Shown: positions 25,570 through 35,515 of the stretch, one piece after another
How the letters are laid out: the number at the start of each line of letters is the position of its first letter
Numbering within the stretch: the stretch's first letter is position 1
DNA from: Arenibacter troitsensis
GTDB taxonomy: Bacteria; Bacteroidota; Bacteroidia; Flavobacteriales; Flavobacteriaceae
DNA length: 64,000 bases
NCBI RefSeq assembly: GCF_900177645.1
Contig: NZ_FXAO01000004.1
Location: 1-64,000, forward strand
Direction of reading: 5' to 3'
The notes under the pieces: model-generated
The model's input: only the letters and a program-made list of their open reading frames with translations
The model's database searches: none
What the model was told of the DNA's origin: nothing
Program-made: the position numbers and the translations under genes

Positions 25570-28284
25570 ATGAGAATAAAAGTCTTAGCCTCTACACTAC
25601 TCTTCCTTATTTGCAACAGTCTTTCCCATGGGCAATTTCAAAAGGTAGCCTCTGTGGAAGGAATAACGGAGTACCAAATGGACAATGGCCTTAAAGTACT
25701 TCTATTTCCCGATAACTCCTCACAGACCATTACCGTTAACATTACCTATCTAGTAGGGTCCAGACATGAAGGTTACGGGGAAAAGGGTATGGCCCACCTT
25801 TTGGAACACATGGTTTTTAAAGGCACTCCCAACCATCCGGATATCCCTAAAGAGTTGAGCGCGCATGGTGCACGACCCAATGGTACTACTTGGTTCGACA
25901 GGACCAATTACTTTGAAACCTTTAACGCCACTGATGAAAACTTGGATTGGGCCTTGGACCTGGAGGCAGATCGTATGATAAATTCCTATATAGCCAAAAA
26001 GGATTTGGAATCCGAATTTAGTGTAGTACGCAATGAATTTGAAAGTGGCGAAAACGACCCTTCACGGGTTCTTATGCAGAACGTCATCAACGCCGGTTAT
26101 ATGTGGCATAACTATGGCAATAGTACTATTGGAAATAGATCGGACATAGAGCGAGTTCCCATTGAGAACCTTCAGGCATTCTATAAAAAATTCTACCGTC
26201 CGGACAATGCGGTTTTAATGGTTACTGGTAAATTTGAGGAAGCCAAAACATTGGAATTGATCGAAAAAAAGTTTGGTAAAATAGAAAATCCTGCAACCCC
26301 AATACTCGACTCTTACACCGAAGAGCCAGCTCAAGATGGTGAAAAAACGGTTGAACTCAACCGTGTTGGCGATCTGCAGATAGTTTCTACCATGTACCAC
26401 ACCCCAGCAGGTTCCCACGAAGATTATGCTGCAATTTCCATCCTTGAAAACATTCTTTCCGACGAACCTTCCGGAAGGCTCTACAAAGCGTTAATCGAGG
26501 CAAAGAAGGCCTCCTCCATATGGTCTTTCTCACCTTTTACCAAAGAACCCGGATTTTTATATATCAATGTAGATGTACCTTCGGATAAGAATGCGGACGA
26601 AGTGGAAAAAATATTAAAGGAAACTTTGGATGCCGTAAAAACTTCCCCTATCACCCAGGAGGAATTGGACCGTGCCAAATCCAATCTTTTGAAACAAACC
26701 GATCAAATCTTTAGAAACTCATCTTACTTAGGAACCTATATGAGCGAATTTATCGGTGCTGGCGATTGGCGATTGGCATTTATTCAACGGGATAGAATTG
26801 AGAATGCCAGCCTTGAAGATGTCAATGACGTTGCCAAAAAATACCTTATTACCACCAATAGGACCATAGGCAGGTTTAATCCTACTAAAAAACCCGAAAG
26901 AATAGCCATTGAACATACCCAAAATCTTGAGGCCCTTGTATCAAATTACAAAGGCAAGGAAGACATGGGTACAGGTGAGGCCTTTGATGTTGCCTATGAT
27001 GCCATTCAATCCAGATTGGACCAAGGCCAACTTTCCAATGGTATTGCATACGGTATCATTAAAAAGAATAACCGTGGAAAAACCGTCAGGCTTAGTTTCA
27101 GCATTAGAAATGGAAACGTGGAATCCCTTAAAAACAAAGGGGTTGTCCCATCTTTTACAGCAAGCATGCTAAACAAAGGCACCCGCTCCAAGTCCAGGCA
27201 ACAGATCGAGGACGAATTGAGCAAACTAAAATCCTCGGTATCCTTTAGAGCCAGTAATGGAAATGTCTATGCCAATGTCGTCTCCACCGAAGAAAACCTA
27301 ATGGCCACATTGGCCCTAATGTCGGAGATGCTGAAAACGCCTTCGTTTGAGGCCTCGGAATTGGAAAAATTAAAAACCGAATACTTGGCTTATTTGGAAA
27401 GTAATAAAACCGAACCTCAATTTTTGGCCTCAAAAAGATTATCCGTATTAAACAATACCTTTCCCAAAGGCCATCCCTTGTACAATATGACCATTGAAGA
27501 AGAGGAAGCTGCCATAAAAACAATTACCATAGAAGACATAAAGAACTTCCACAAAGCGTATTACGGTTTGGGCAAATCCATTCTAGTAGGTATAGGCGAT
27601 ATGCAACCAGAACTTGTAAAGACCTATATGGAAAAAGAGTTTGCCAACTTCAAGAGCAAAAATACTTATGCGAGGCTCAAGGATCCCTTTACCGATTCCC
27701 CCTCAGTAAATGAAGTCATTCTTACGCCTGACAAGAAGAACGCCATGACACTTGGAAATCTCAACATTAAAATTAGCCAGGACGATGAAGATTATGCTGC
27801 ACTAAATATGGCAGCCACCATTCTTGGTGGCGGATTTCTAAATTCGAGGATTGCGGATAGGTTGCGCCAGAAGGACGGTGTTAGTTATGGTGCAGGAGCC
27901 GGATTCCAAGCCGATTCCAATGCGGACGACCAAAATTCATCCATGTACCTCTATGCCATATACGCTCCGGAAAACTATGACAAGGTACAATTAGGATTTA
28001 AAGAAGAATTGGACCGTTTTATTAAAGATGGCATTACCGAGGAAGAATTAAAGAATGCTATAAACGGTTGGGTGCAGGAGGAAAATGTGTCCAGGGCCAA
28101 AGATGCCGAACTGGCCAATGTAATAAACAACAACATCTATTACAATCGCACCATGGAATTCCAAAAAAACTTGGAAGAAAAGGTAAAGAATCTAACGGTA
28201 AGTGACATCAACAATGTTATTGTTAAATACATTAAACCCTATAAGGATTGGACGGTAATCAATGCCGGGGACTACAAGAAATAA
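25570..28284 (+). CDS. M16 family zinc metalloprotease, two-domain
   Basis: This 904-residue exported protease has a signal peptide (about 1-21, cut near SHGQ) and two M16 repeats in tandem. The first carries the inverted zinc motif HLLEH (about 76-80) with the downstream glutamate in VRNEFESGEND. The second, from about 480, lacks HxxEH and retains the inactive partner-domain fold with the RLRQKDGVSYGAG segment. Fused active and inactive halves form the clam-shell chamber typical of pitrilysin/PqqL-like enzymes. It would degrade peptides in the periplasm. It is monocistronic, with a strong terminator at 28314-28352. Confidence 0.93.
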   Translation: MRIKVLASTLLFLICNSLSHGQFQKVASVEGITEYQMDNGLKVLLFPDNSSQTITVNITYLVGSRHEGYGEKGMAHLLEHMVFKGTPNHPDIPKELSAHGARPNGTTWFDRTNYFETFNATDENLDWALDLEADRMINSYIAKKDLESEFSVVRNEFESGENDPSRVLMQNVINAGYMWHNYGNSTIGNRSDIERVPIENLQAFYKKFYRPDNAVLMVTGKFEEAKTLELIEKKFGKIENPATPILDSYTEEPAQDGEKTVELNRVGDLQIVSTMYHTPAGSHEDYAAISILENILSDEPSGRLYKALIEAKKASSIWSFSPFTKEPGFLYINVDVPSDKNADEVEKILKETLDAVKTSPITQEELDRAKSNLLKQTDQIFRNSSYLGTYMSEFIGAGDWRLAFIQRDRIENASLEDVNDVAKKYLITTNRTIGRFNPTKKPERIAIEHTQNLEALVSNYKGKEDMGTGEAFDVAYDAIQSRLDQGQLSNGIAYGIIKKNNRGKTVRLSFSIRNGNVESLKNKGVVPSFTASMLNKGTRSKSRQQIEDELSKLKSSVSFRASNGNVYANVVSTEENLMATLALMSEMLKTPSFEASELEKLKTEYLAYLESNKTEPQFLASKRLSVLNNTFPKGHPLYNMTIEEEEAAIKTITIEDIKNFHKAYYGLGKSILVGIGDMQPELVKTYMEKEFANFKSKNTYARLKDPFTDSPSVNEVILTPDKKNAMTLGNLNIKISQDDEDYAALNMAATILGGGFLNSRIADRLRQKDGVSYGAGAGFQADSNADDQNSSMYLYAIYAPENYDKVQLGFKEELDRFIKDGITEEELKNAINGWVQEENVSRAKDAELANVINNNIYYNRTMEFQKNLEEKVKNLTVSDINNVIVKYIKPYKDWTVINAGDYKK

Positions 28285-28313
28285 GCATAATTTATCATAC
28301 CTACTTTAAATTG

Positions 28314-28352
28314 GACAGTTTAAAAACAATCATTTTTAAACTGTCTTTTTTT
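28314..28352 (+). terminator. Rho-independent terminator of the M16 protease gene
   Basis: A perfect 13-bp stem (GACAGTTTAAAAA at 28314-28326, TTTTTAAACTGTC at 28333-28345) has a 6-base loop and seven T residues following. It starts about 30 bp after the protease stop codon. Confidence 0.92.
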
Positions 28353-28365
28353 AAAGGAATATCGG

Positions 28366-28389
28366 TTGGCCAATAATATTATTGGCCAA
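28366..28389. repeat. Perfect 24-bp palindrome overlapping a stop codon
   Basis: TTGGCCAATAAT followed by ATTATTGGCCAA is a perfect palindrome that contains the stop codon of the small CPXCG gene. It could form a hairpin in either transcript, but no T tract follows on the minus strand. Confidence 0.7.
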
Positions 28390-28561
28390 TATCCGAAGCC
28401 TCAAATGCAATTAGTTCCCCCTCATTAAAAACCTGGGTTACCGATATTGGATTACAGCAAACTTCACAATCTTCCACATAGGTCTGCTTGGAAATAGATG
28501 GATCCAACAGCATGGATATTTCTTCCCAGCAATAGGGACATTGAAAGAAGTGTTCGTACAT
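28379..28561 (-). CDS. CPXCG motif-containing cysteine-rich protein
   Basis: This small 60-residue protein has two metal-binding knuckles, CPYC at 8-11 and CEVCC at 32-36, and the conserved [22 protein letters not shown] layout of the CPXCG family. It probably binds one zinc ion. The cellular role is unknown. No signal peptide is present, so it is cytoplasmic. It lies alone between the M16 gene terminator and the RND efflux operon, 79 bp beyond the end of the latter, and may be co-transcribed with it. Its last codons fall within a 24-bp palindrome. Confidence 0.9.
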   Translation of the reverse strand: MYEHFFQCPYCWEEISMLLDPSISKQTYVEDCEVCCNPISVTQVFNEGELIAFEASDIGQ

Positions 28562-28640
28562 GGATAATAGTTTAATTACTTAAACTTTTTGCAATAACCA
28601 GAGATCTGCCCTTTCCTTTTGGGGATTGTTCGCAAATCCA

Positions 28641-30005
28641 TCAAAATTCTACGGACAACAACTGACCTGTTAATTGCAACAGTTGCAATTCGGCCAACTT
28701 GGCGTCGTATTTTGCCAAATTCTTATTGGTCTGAGCATTGAGCAAGTTTATTTGGGCCTGCCTAAATTCGATGGAGGTGATACGTCCCAATTGAAATTGT
28801 TCCTTGGACCGCTCAAAATTATTCTGATTGGTCACTACGTTCTGTTCTTGAATTTGAAATATCTGCAACCTGTTTTCATAGATTCCCAAGGCATTTAAAA
28901 TATCCCTGTCCACTTCCATTATTACTTGTTCCTTGAATATTTCCTGATTTTCATAGGCTATTTTGGCGTTTTTTACCCTTACGGTTGTACCGCCTCCATC
29001 GAACAAATTCCAAGTAAGGTTGGCTCCTAAAGCCAAATTTAAACTGTTCCTATTGCTTCCAGGTATAATTTGTCCCGGAAGAAATGAGGTTGCTGCGCTT
29101 TGGTTCAAATTCCACCCGTAACTACCGCTTAGCCCCACGGTAGGTAGGTATCCCGATCTGTTCACCTTAATATCATACTCGTTTATGGCCATATTGCGCT
29201 CTGTTTGAAGTATGGCCACATTGTTTTCTTTCGATTGGGCAATATAATCCTCCAACTGTAATCTAGGAATAAAACTCACCAAGGTATCCACCACAAATGT
29301 CTCATTGAGATTTTGGTTGAGCACCACATTCAAATCCCTTTTAGCATTGGCCAAGTTCTGCTGAACATTCATTAAACTTATACTATCATTGGTAACATCT
29401 ACTTGGGCATTAAGGATGTCCAATTTGGTATTCTGTCCATATTCAAAGGAATATTCCGCTCTTTTTATCCGCTGCTTGGAAATTTCCAAGGCTTGCCTTA
29501 GAACATTTTCGTTTTCGGTAAGCCTGGCAATTTCATAATACACACTAAATAATTGGAGAATAGTATTTTCAATGGTTTCCCTAGCTTGTAATTCTGATAA
29601 TTGATACTGCTCTTTTAATCGCTTAAAATTATAGCGTCTGCCCATACCATCAAACAGCGTATAGTCTAATCGAAGAGCGGCATTGTAGGATTGTGATTCA
29701 GCATCATTGATCTCCAAATCTGGCCTGGGGCTCCCATTGGATTCAAATTGGCCCGGGTACTCCGTATTACTGTTCAACTCGTTATACGTGGCACCAGCTG
29801 TACCTGTAAAGGAAGGCAAGTAACCAGAATTGAGGATACCCGCATTATTATCCGCAATGGCCACCTGATTTTTGGCCACCTTAATTCCAAAATTGTTTTC
29901 CAAGGCCAATGATACAGCAGCATCTTTGGACAATAACCTCTCCTGAGCACTTACAACTCCGCAAAAACCAATTAGCAGGCCTGCAATTATATATTTATAT
30001 CCCAT
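28641..30005 (-). CDS. TolC-family outer membrane efflux protein (RND partner)
   Basis: This 454-residue TolC-like protein has a signal peptide at about 1-20 (cut near VVSAQ). Two outer-membrane-efflux repeats are rich in heptad helices, and both SLALENNFGIKVAKNQ and FNLIxxx-type conserved segments are visible. It would form the trimeric exit duct of the RND pump encoded directly upstream. Its ATG abuts the stop codon of the permease gene, indicating translational coupling. The gene order adaptor, permease, TolC is the common one in flavobacteria. It is distinct from the TolC gene at 2201-3547, which pairs with an ABC transporter. Confidence 0.93.
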   Translation of the reverse strand: MGYKYIIAGLLIGFCGVVSAQERLLSKDAAVSLALENNFGIKVAKNQVAIADNNAGILNSGYLPSFTGTAGATYNELNSNTEYPGQFESNGSPRPDLEINDAESQSYNAALRLDYTLFDGMGRRYNFKRLKEQYQLSELQARETIENTILQLFSVYYEIARLTENENVLRQALEISKQRIKRAEYSFEYGQNTKLDILNAQVDVTNDSISLMNVQQNLANAKRDLNVVLNQNLNETFVVDTLVSFIPRLQLEDYIAQSKENNVAILQTERNMAINEYDIKVNRSGYLPTVGLSGSYGWNLNQSAATSFLPGQIIPGSNRNSLNLALGANLTWNLFDGGGTTVRVKNAKIAYENQEIFKEQVIMEVDRDILNALGIYENRLQIFQIQEQNVVTNQNNFERSKEQFQLGRITSIEFRQAQINLLNAQTNKNLAKYDAKLAELQLLQLTGQLLSVEF

Positions 30006-33000
30006 TTACTTACTGTCTTCCAAATCGTTAGATATTATGGCTTCATCCTCTAACGTAGTTGATATTACCGGAGAATGACCATTCTGCTCATGTTTTTCAA
30101 AATTTTGCATATGACTTTCTTCCATTTGTTCCTTTATTGCCCGCTCCACCTCTTCTTTGGTCACTTTTTTTCCAGTGATCAACCATTTGGAACCAACTTT
30201 AATTTTATTGCTAAAAGCAAGAAATAAAGGCAGCATCAATAAGGTCAATACAGTTGCATATCCAATTCCATAAGCAATGGATATGGCCATGGGTTTTAAA
30301 AATTGTGCTTGCCGACTTTTTTCCAAAAGCAATGGCGCCAATCCGGCAATGGTCGTAATAGAAGTCAGAAATATAGCCCTAAACCTGGATTTTCCAGCTT
30401 CATAAATGGCATCGTCAAACTTCATACCTTCCCTAAGATTACCATTGAATTTGCCAATAAGCACCAAACCGTCATTTACCATAATACCTATCAAGGCAAT
30501 AATTCCCAACATGGACAGTACATTGATAGGAAAATCATGGATCCAGTGTCCCCAGGCTACAGCGGTGATACTAAAAGGCACTAAAATAATCAACATTAGC
30601 GGCTGACTAAAACTCCTAAAGGTAAAGGCTATGGTAATATAGATCAACAGCAAAACGGAAAGACCCACAAATTTTAAAGATCCGAAAAGCTTAGCAGTCT
30701 CCCTGTTCTGGCCTTCATAAGACGCAGTTACGGTAGGATATCTAGAATGGATATCCGGCATAATAACCGTCCTTATTTCGTTCATAATATCAGTAGCACT
30801 AGTAGTCTTATCATCCTTAATATCTGCCGAAACCTGAATTTCACGTTGGCCTTCCAAATGATTAATGGCAACATCTCCCCGAACAATAACGTAACTTGCA
30901 ATCTCCTTTAAGGGCACCTTACTGCCACTTGGAGTGCTTATCCTCATATCGTCCAGATCATTGATGGAAGATCGGTCAGAACGGTCGTAACGCACCCAAA
31001 CCCTAATTTCATCCTGCCCCCGTTGAAAGCGTTGTGCTTGGGCCCCAAAAAATCCGGACCTAACTTGATTCATCACACTTCTAAGGTCCAACCCCATTAA
31101 ATAGGCATTTTCCTTCAGTTCCAGCCTTATTTCCTTTATTCCCGCCGGATCATTGTCCGCCACATCCTTCAAAAGGGCGTTATTCTCCAAAATGGCCTTA
31201 AGCTCTTTTTTGGCCTCTTTTAACTCTACTATATTATTTCCCAAAAGGGAAACCGAAATGGGGCTTCCCCCAAAATTACCCCCTGAACCATAAATAAGGC
31301 TTTCAACCCCAATAACCGGACCCACCAGTTCCTGCAATCTATTGGTAATCAAATCCGATCGTATGGCGTCTGGCCTTTCTTCCCCTGGCAAGAGATTGAT
31401 ATCCAGCGAGGCCGTTGAGGAACCGGGCCCCACTTTCCTTATCATGTTTTCAAAAAGCTTTTTACCAGTACCCTTTAAGTACTTTTCCGTTAGCTCCTGA
31501 TCCACAATTTTGGCCTTTTCCTCAATTAAACCAATAATGGAATCGGTTACCCTTTCATGTGTCCCATTCGGCATCAACAAATCAACGGATACACGATCAC
31601 TTGCCACCCGTGGAAAAAACGAAGTTCTGATAATTCCGCCCCCAATAGAACCGAAACTCAAAAACAGTAACATTACAAATATGGAAAACATCAATATTTT
31701 ATAGCGGAGGGAAAAACGCAGAATAGGACCATATAATTTATCCCGCATCCATACCATAAAACTATCGCCCCATTCATTGATGACCCTTAATTTGGCAAAC
31801 ACCTTGGCCAATCCTTTTTTGGGCTTGTTATCCAATGGCTGCAATGCTTTGGAATGGGCCAAATGCGCAGGCAAAATAATTAAGGCTTCCACTAAGGACA
31901 CCACTAAGGTTAGAATTACAATTACCGAAACCTCCCCAAAAAACTCACCGATCCTACTATCCAAAAATAGGAATATGGAAAATGCCAATATCGTGGTAAT
32001 GATAGCGGAGATAATTGGAGGAAGTACCTCCATAACACCATCTACCGCCGCCTGTATTGGCGGTTTCCCCTTTTCGTAGTTCTGATATATATTTTCGGCT
32101 ATTACAATACCATCATCCACCAAAATACCAATAACGATTATCATTCCAAAAAGGGACAAAACATTAATGGTTACATCAAAGAAGCCTGCAAACACAAACA
32201 TTCCCAAAAACGCAACAGGCAGGCCAAAGGCCACCCAAAACGCCAATCGGGTATTGAGGAACAGCGAAAGGAAAATGAGCACCAAAATCATACCCATTAT
32301 GGCATTTTCGGTCAACAATTGCGTACGCTGTGTAAGTGTTACGGACTGATCACTTATGACACTCAGCTTTACATTATTGTGTTTCTGATTATACTCTTGT
32401 ATATATTCCTTTACCTTGTCCGATGATGTTATTAAATCTTCCGTATTGGTACTTGTAATAGCAATATTTACCGCAAGATTTCCATTAAAATAGGTAGCAT
32501 TGGGCGTTTCCGAAAACCGATCCCTAATCACTGCCACGTCCTTTAGGCGAACTGTTTGCCCCGAAGCATTGGCCCTCACGATTATATTGGATAATTCATT
32601 TCCGTAATAGGACCTATTGTTGGCCCTGATTAGAAATTCCTCTGCGCTGGTTTTAATATTACCCCCGGTAACCAAAATATTGGCGTTGGAGACTGCTTGG
32701 GCCACCTCTTCAAATGACACATTATATGCCAAAAGGCTATTTTCGTTTACAGCAATCTCTATTTCCTCTTCAGGGTATCCGGTAATGGTTATTTGGGATA
32801 TGCCCTCCATAGCCCTGATGTCGTTTTCCACTTGCCTACCAATCTGCTTTAAAGCTGACAAGCTTATATTTTCGCCACTAATGGCAAAACTTATGGTTTC
32901 CCTCACTGTTTCCAGTTTAGAGACTACCAAAGGCTCCATACCTGTTGGAAATGAAGGCACCCTGTCCACGGCATTTTTAACTTCCAACAACATAAAATCG

Positions 33001-33305
33001 ATATCCCTACCCTTCTCTATCTCAACATTTATAGTGCCGCTGTTTTCCCTTGAAGTGGAAGTAACCCTATCCACACCCTCCAAACCTTTTAAGTTATCCT
33101 CTATCTTAAGTACGATACCTTCCTCCACTTCTTGCGGGGAAGCACCTGGGTAGGTTACCTTTATACTAATGTTTTTGGAGTCTGTAAGTGGAAAATATGA
33201 GGATTTCAATGATAATGCCCCAACAATACCAAAAACCAGGAATGCCACAATGATGACATTTACGGCCACATGGTACTTTATAAAATAGGCTATAATATTC
33301 CTCAT
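30006..33305 (-). CDS. RND multidrug efflux permease (AcrB/MexB-like)
   Basis: This 1099-residue inner-membrane proton-driven pump has the RND duplicated plan. TM1 is at about 8-30. A large porter loop (about 35-330) is followed by a cluster of helices with the proton-relay DDGIVIAEN segment, then a second loop and a second helix set (GIMVNDGLVLIGKFNG). A charged, roughly 60-residue cytoplasmic tail makes it somewhat longer than AcrB. The start codon overlaps the adaptor stop codon by one base (TAATG). It would export hydrophobic compounds from periplasm or membrane through the TolC partner. The substrate cannot be inferred. Confidence 0.95.
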   Translation of the reverse strand: MRNIIAYFIKYHVAVNVIIVAFLVFGIVGALSLKSSYFPLTDSKNISIKVTYPGASPQEVEEGIVLKIEDNLKGLEGVDRVTSTSRENSGTINVEIEKGRDIDFMLLEVKNAVDRVPSFPTGMEPLVVSKLETVRETISFAISGENISLSALKQIGRQVENDIRAMEGISQITITGYPEEEIEIAVNENSLLAYNVSFEEVAQAVSNANILVTGGNIKTSAEEFLIRANNRSYYGNELSNIIVRANASGQTVRLKDVAVIRDRFSETPNATYFNGNLAVNIAITSTNTEDLITSSDKVKEYIQEYNQKHNNVKLSVISDQSVTLTQRTQLLTENAIMGMILVLIFLSLFLNTRLAFWVAFGLPVAFLGMFVFAGFFDVTINVLSLFGMIIVIGILVDDGIVIAENIYQNYEKGKPPIQAAVDGVMEVLPPIISAIITTILAFSIFLFLDSRIGEFFGEVSVIVILTLVVSLVEALIILPAHLAHSKALQPLDNKPKKGLAKVFAKLRVINEWGDSFMVWMRDKLYGPILRFSLRYKILMFSIFVMLLFLSFGSIGGGIIRTSFFPRVASDRVSVDLLMPNGTHERVTDSIIGLIEEKAKIVDQELTEKYLKGTGKKLFENMIRKVGPGSSTASLDINLLPGEERPDAIRSDLITNRLQELVGPVIGVESLIYGSGGNFGGSPISVSLLGNNIVELKEAKKELKAILENNALLKDVADNDPAGIKEIRLELKENAYLMGLDLRSVMNQVRSGFFGAQAQRFQRGQDEIRVWVRYDRSDRSSINDLDDMRISTPSGSKVPLKEIASYVIVRGDVAINHLEGQREIQVSADIKDDKTTSATDIMNEIRTVIMPDIHSRYPTVTASYEGQNRETAKLFGSLKFVGLSVLLLIYITIAFTFRSFSQPLMLIILVPFSITAVAWGHWIHDFPINVLSMLGIIALIGIMVNDGLVLIGKFNGNLREGMKFDDAIYEAGKSRFRAIFLTSITTIAGLAPLLLEKSRQAQFLKPMAISIAYGIGYATVLTLLMLPLFLAFSNKIKVGSKWLITGKKVTKEEVERAIKEQMEESHMQNFEKHEQNGHSPVISTTLEDEAIISNDLEDSK

Positions 33306-34441
33306 TATTCCTTGGTGTTGGTTCCTTGGTCATTAAATACTTTTACCAACATGCCGGCATAGGCTCCCATTACCGGTTTGGATAATATGGTAATGCCGTC
33401 TGGCACATCTTTTAATACCACGCTGTTATCCGAAAAATATACAGGTTTCACCGGAATCAAATCCAAAACGGAATCCCTGACGACAAATATTTGTTCGGTT
33501 TCCAGCAATAAACTTCTGTTTATTTCTATAGCATTCGGCTCTTCCTTCGCTTTAAGATGGGCCTCTAGATACATCCCCTCCCTTAGGTCCGGATCCTTTA
33601 CCTCTATGAAAGCCGTAATGGTCTGGGAAGCTAAATCCACACGTCCATTTATCCTAGTTACTCTTCCTTGGTAAGTTTTGTTCCTATCTATACTTTTTAA
33701 CTCCACCACCTCTCCCACATTTAGCAGATCGCTGTAGGTCTTGCTAATGGCAACTTCCAATTCAAAATCGTTGGTATTGATAAATTCGCCCAATTTTTGA
33801 CCGGACCTGACCAAGGTGCCTTCTGTGACCAATGCTTCGGTCAATACCCCATTAAAAGGTGCCGCAATGGTATATTTGGCCAATCGCTGCTCCAAATTTT
33901 TGATGGTATAGTAACTGGTCAAAATTCCTCGCCCGGAAATAAAATATTTTTCTTTGTCCGAAGACATTTCGGGCAGGGGAGGAATACTTTTATTGATATC
34001 AAAATTAGCCAAAAAGGTTTGCCATTTATTGAATACCTCCGGATAGTCCAATCGCAGATCCGGCATAATGGAAGTTATTAAATTGTACAAATTGCTTTTG
34101 GAAGATTGAACATTGGCATAATATTCGGCAGCATCTATTCTTATAAGAATTTCTCCTGCCCTGTATTCCTGACCGGGTTTAAATAATTTGTTTCCAGCCT
34201 TAAATACGCCTTGAACTTCCGAAAAAAGCTCTACCCTTCTTTTGGCAACAAGGTTCCCATTTGCCGGAACAATTATAGGAATATTACCATTCTTGACTTT
34301 CTCTACAACCACCGTTTTTACCACTTTTTCTGGTCGTGGTTTTGGAGTGGTCTTACTATTTATAATATATTTTGCACCAAAAAAGGAGCCTATTATTAGA
34401 AGGCCCCCAATAATAGATAATGCAATTTTTCTCGAGTTCAT
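33305..34441 (-). CDS. RND efflux periplasmic adaptor
   Basis: This 378-residue membrane-fusion protein has an N-terminal anchor (about 7-25) and a lipoyl half (RAGEILIRIDAAEYYA). A short alpha-hairpin region around 110-185 contains an unusual insert with SIPPLPEMSSDKE. The second lipoyl half (YTIAAPFNGVLTEALVTEGTLV) and beta-barrel and membrane-proximal domains follow. It would join the RND permease to TolC. It is the first gene of the three-gene efflux operon and overlaps the permease gene by one base. A TAGTTTTG box lies 27 bp upstream of its start. Confidence 0.92.
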   Translation of the reverse strand: MNSRKIALSIIGGLLIIGSFFGAKYIINSKTTPKPRPEKVVKTVVVEKVKNGNIPIIVPANGNLVAKRRVELFSEVQGVFKAGNKLFKPGQEYRAGEILIRIDAAEYYANVQSSKSNLYNLITSIMPDLRLDYPEVFNKWQTFLANFDINKSIPPLPEMSSDKEKYFISGRGILTSYYTIKNLEQRLAKYTIAAPFNGVLTEALVTEGTLVRSGQKLGEFINTNDFELEVAISKTYSDLLNVGEVVELKSIDRNKTYQGRVTRINGRVDLASQTITAFIEVKDPDLREGMYLEAHLKAKEEPNAIEINRSLLLETEQIFVVRDSVLDLIPVKPVYFSDNSVVLKDVPDGITILSKPVMGAYAGMLVKVFNDQGTNTKE

Positions 34442-34467
34442 ACAGGGTTTATAAGTTGGTTTGACTG

Positions 34468-34475
34468 CAAAACTA
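34468..34475 (-). promoter_or_regulatory. -7-like promoter box for the RND operon
   Basis: On the minus strand TAGTTTTG matches TAnnTTTG exactly, 27 bp before the adaptor start. It lies downstream of the LRR-gene terminator, which is where the operon promoter must be. No matching -33 TTTG was found at 17-23 bp. Confidence 0.4.
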
Positions 34476-34541
34476 TCTATTAGTTCAAGGGATTCTTGTT
34501 AAATGTATCTTAAAGTTCCGAAATAAGGTGATAATCAAAAA

Positions 34542-34568
34542 AAAAGGAATACATATTGTATTCCTTTT
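34542..34568 (-). terminator. Rho-independent terminator of the LRR operon
   Basis: A perfect 12-bp stem (AAAAGGAATACA and TGTATTCCTTTT) has a 3-base loop. On the minus strand the T tract continues to nine T residues (34545 down to 34537). It lies 30 bp past the stop codon of the second LRR gene. Confidence 0.92.
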
Positions 34569-34597
34569 AACCAAACCAACTTATTTTTAAGTAATTA

Positions 34598-35509
34598 CTA
34601 CTCGTCCATTTCGTCCTCAAACTTCGTATCTGCCATTCTTGTTTTGATGACATCGAAATCCTTATATTTATCTTCTTTCCCTACTTCCTTCTTATCATAA
34701 TCAAAAACTAGGAATTGACCTGAATTCATGCCTTCCATATTCTCAAAAGAGAAAATATTGTTATTCTGAATTTGGAGCACTTTAAGGCTTGCCAATTGTC
34801 CAAACTCTTTAGGAATTTCACCGCCAAGTTCATTGTTCGCCAGAACCAATTCCTTTAAATTACCCAATTTCCCCAATTCTCCGGGAATGGAACCGTATAA
34901 TTTATTTTCAAAAAGTCCCAGACTCTCTAATTTTGAAAGCTCACCCAATGAATTTGGTATGCGCCCAGTAAGGTTATTACTGGATAGATTAAGCTCCCTT
35001 AAGGTTTGAATATTTCCAAGACTTTCCGGTATTTTTCCGGACAGGAAATTATTAAAGGCGGAAAGTCTAACCAAAGATTCCATATTTCCAATTTCGGAAG
35101 GTATTTCACCTTCCAACCTATTCATCTCCAATTTCAACACCTCCAATTTACTTAATTGGGCTATACTTTTTGGAATTTCCCCGCTAATAATATTAAAGGC
35201 AAGATTTAGATTTACCAAATGTTTAAGATTCCCTATGCTTTCGGGAAGTCTACCTTCCAAGTTATTCCTAAATAGGTTGATTTCCACCACATGCCCATTT
35301 TGGACCGTTACTCCAAACCAGCTCTCTACAGGGGCGTTAACATCCCATACGGTATTCCAATTTTGGCCTTTGGTACTTTTATAAAGTTCCAATAGTGCGT
35401 TTTTTTCACTTTTAGGAACCATTGCATTCACCGCTGTGGTAAAAACCAAACAAAATACGATTACCCCGAATACGCAAACTCTTTGTAATTTTTGTTGTAT
35501 CATATTCAT
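34598..35509 (-). CDS. Exported plant-type leucine-rich repeat protein (copy 2)
   Basis: This 303-residue protein has a signal peptide (about 1-28, cut after VNA). An LRR N-terminal cap follows (LLELYKSTKGQNWN, W..GVTV), then about seven 24-residue repeats of the plant-specific LxxLxxLxLxxNxLxGxIPxxLG type. Examples are LVNLNLAFNIISGEIP and LRELNLSSNNLTGRIP. A short acidic tail ends ADTKFEDEMDE. Such curved repeats mediate protein or ligand binding at the cell surface. No T9SS C-terminal domain is obvious. It is the second gene of a two-gene operon, 6 bp after its paralogue and followed by a terminator. The function is unknown. Confidence 0.9.
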   Translation of the reverse strand: MNMIQQKLQRVCVFGVIVFCLVFTTAVNAMVPKSEKNALLELYKSTKGQNWNTVWDVNAPVESWFGVTVQNGHVVEINLFRNNLEGRLPESIGNLKHLVNLNLAFNIISGEIPKSIAQLSKLEVLKLEMNRLEGEIPSEIGNMESLVRLSAFNNFLSGKIPESLGNIQTLRELNLSSNNLTGRIPNSLGELSKLESLGLFENKLYGSIPGELGKLGNLKELVLANNELGGEIPKEFGQLASLKVLQIQNNNIFSFENMEGMNSGQFLVFDYDKKEVGKEDKYKDFDVIKTRMADTKFEDEMDE

Positions 35510-35515
35510 ATTCTT

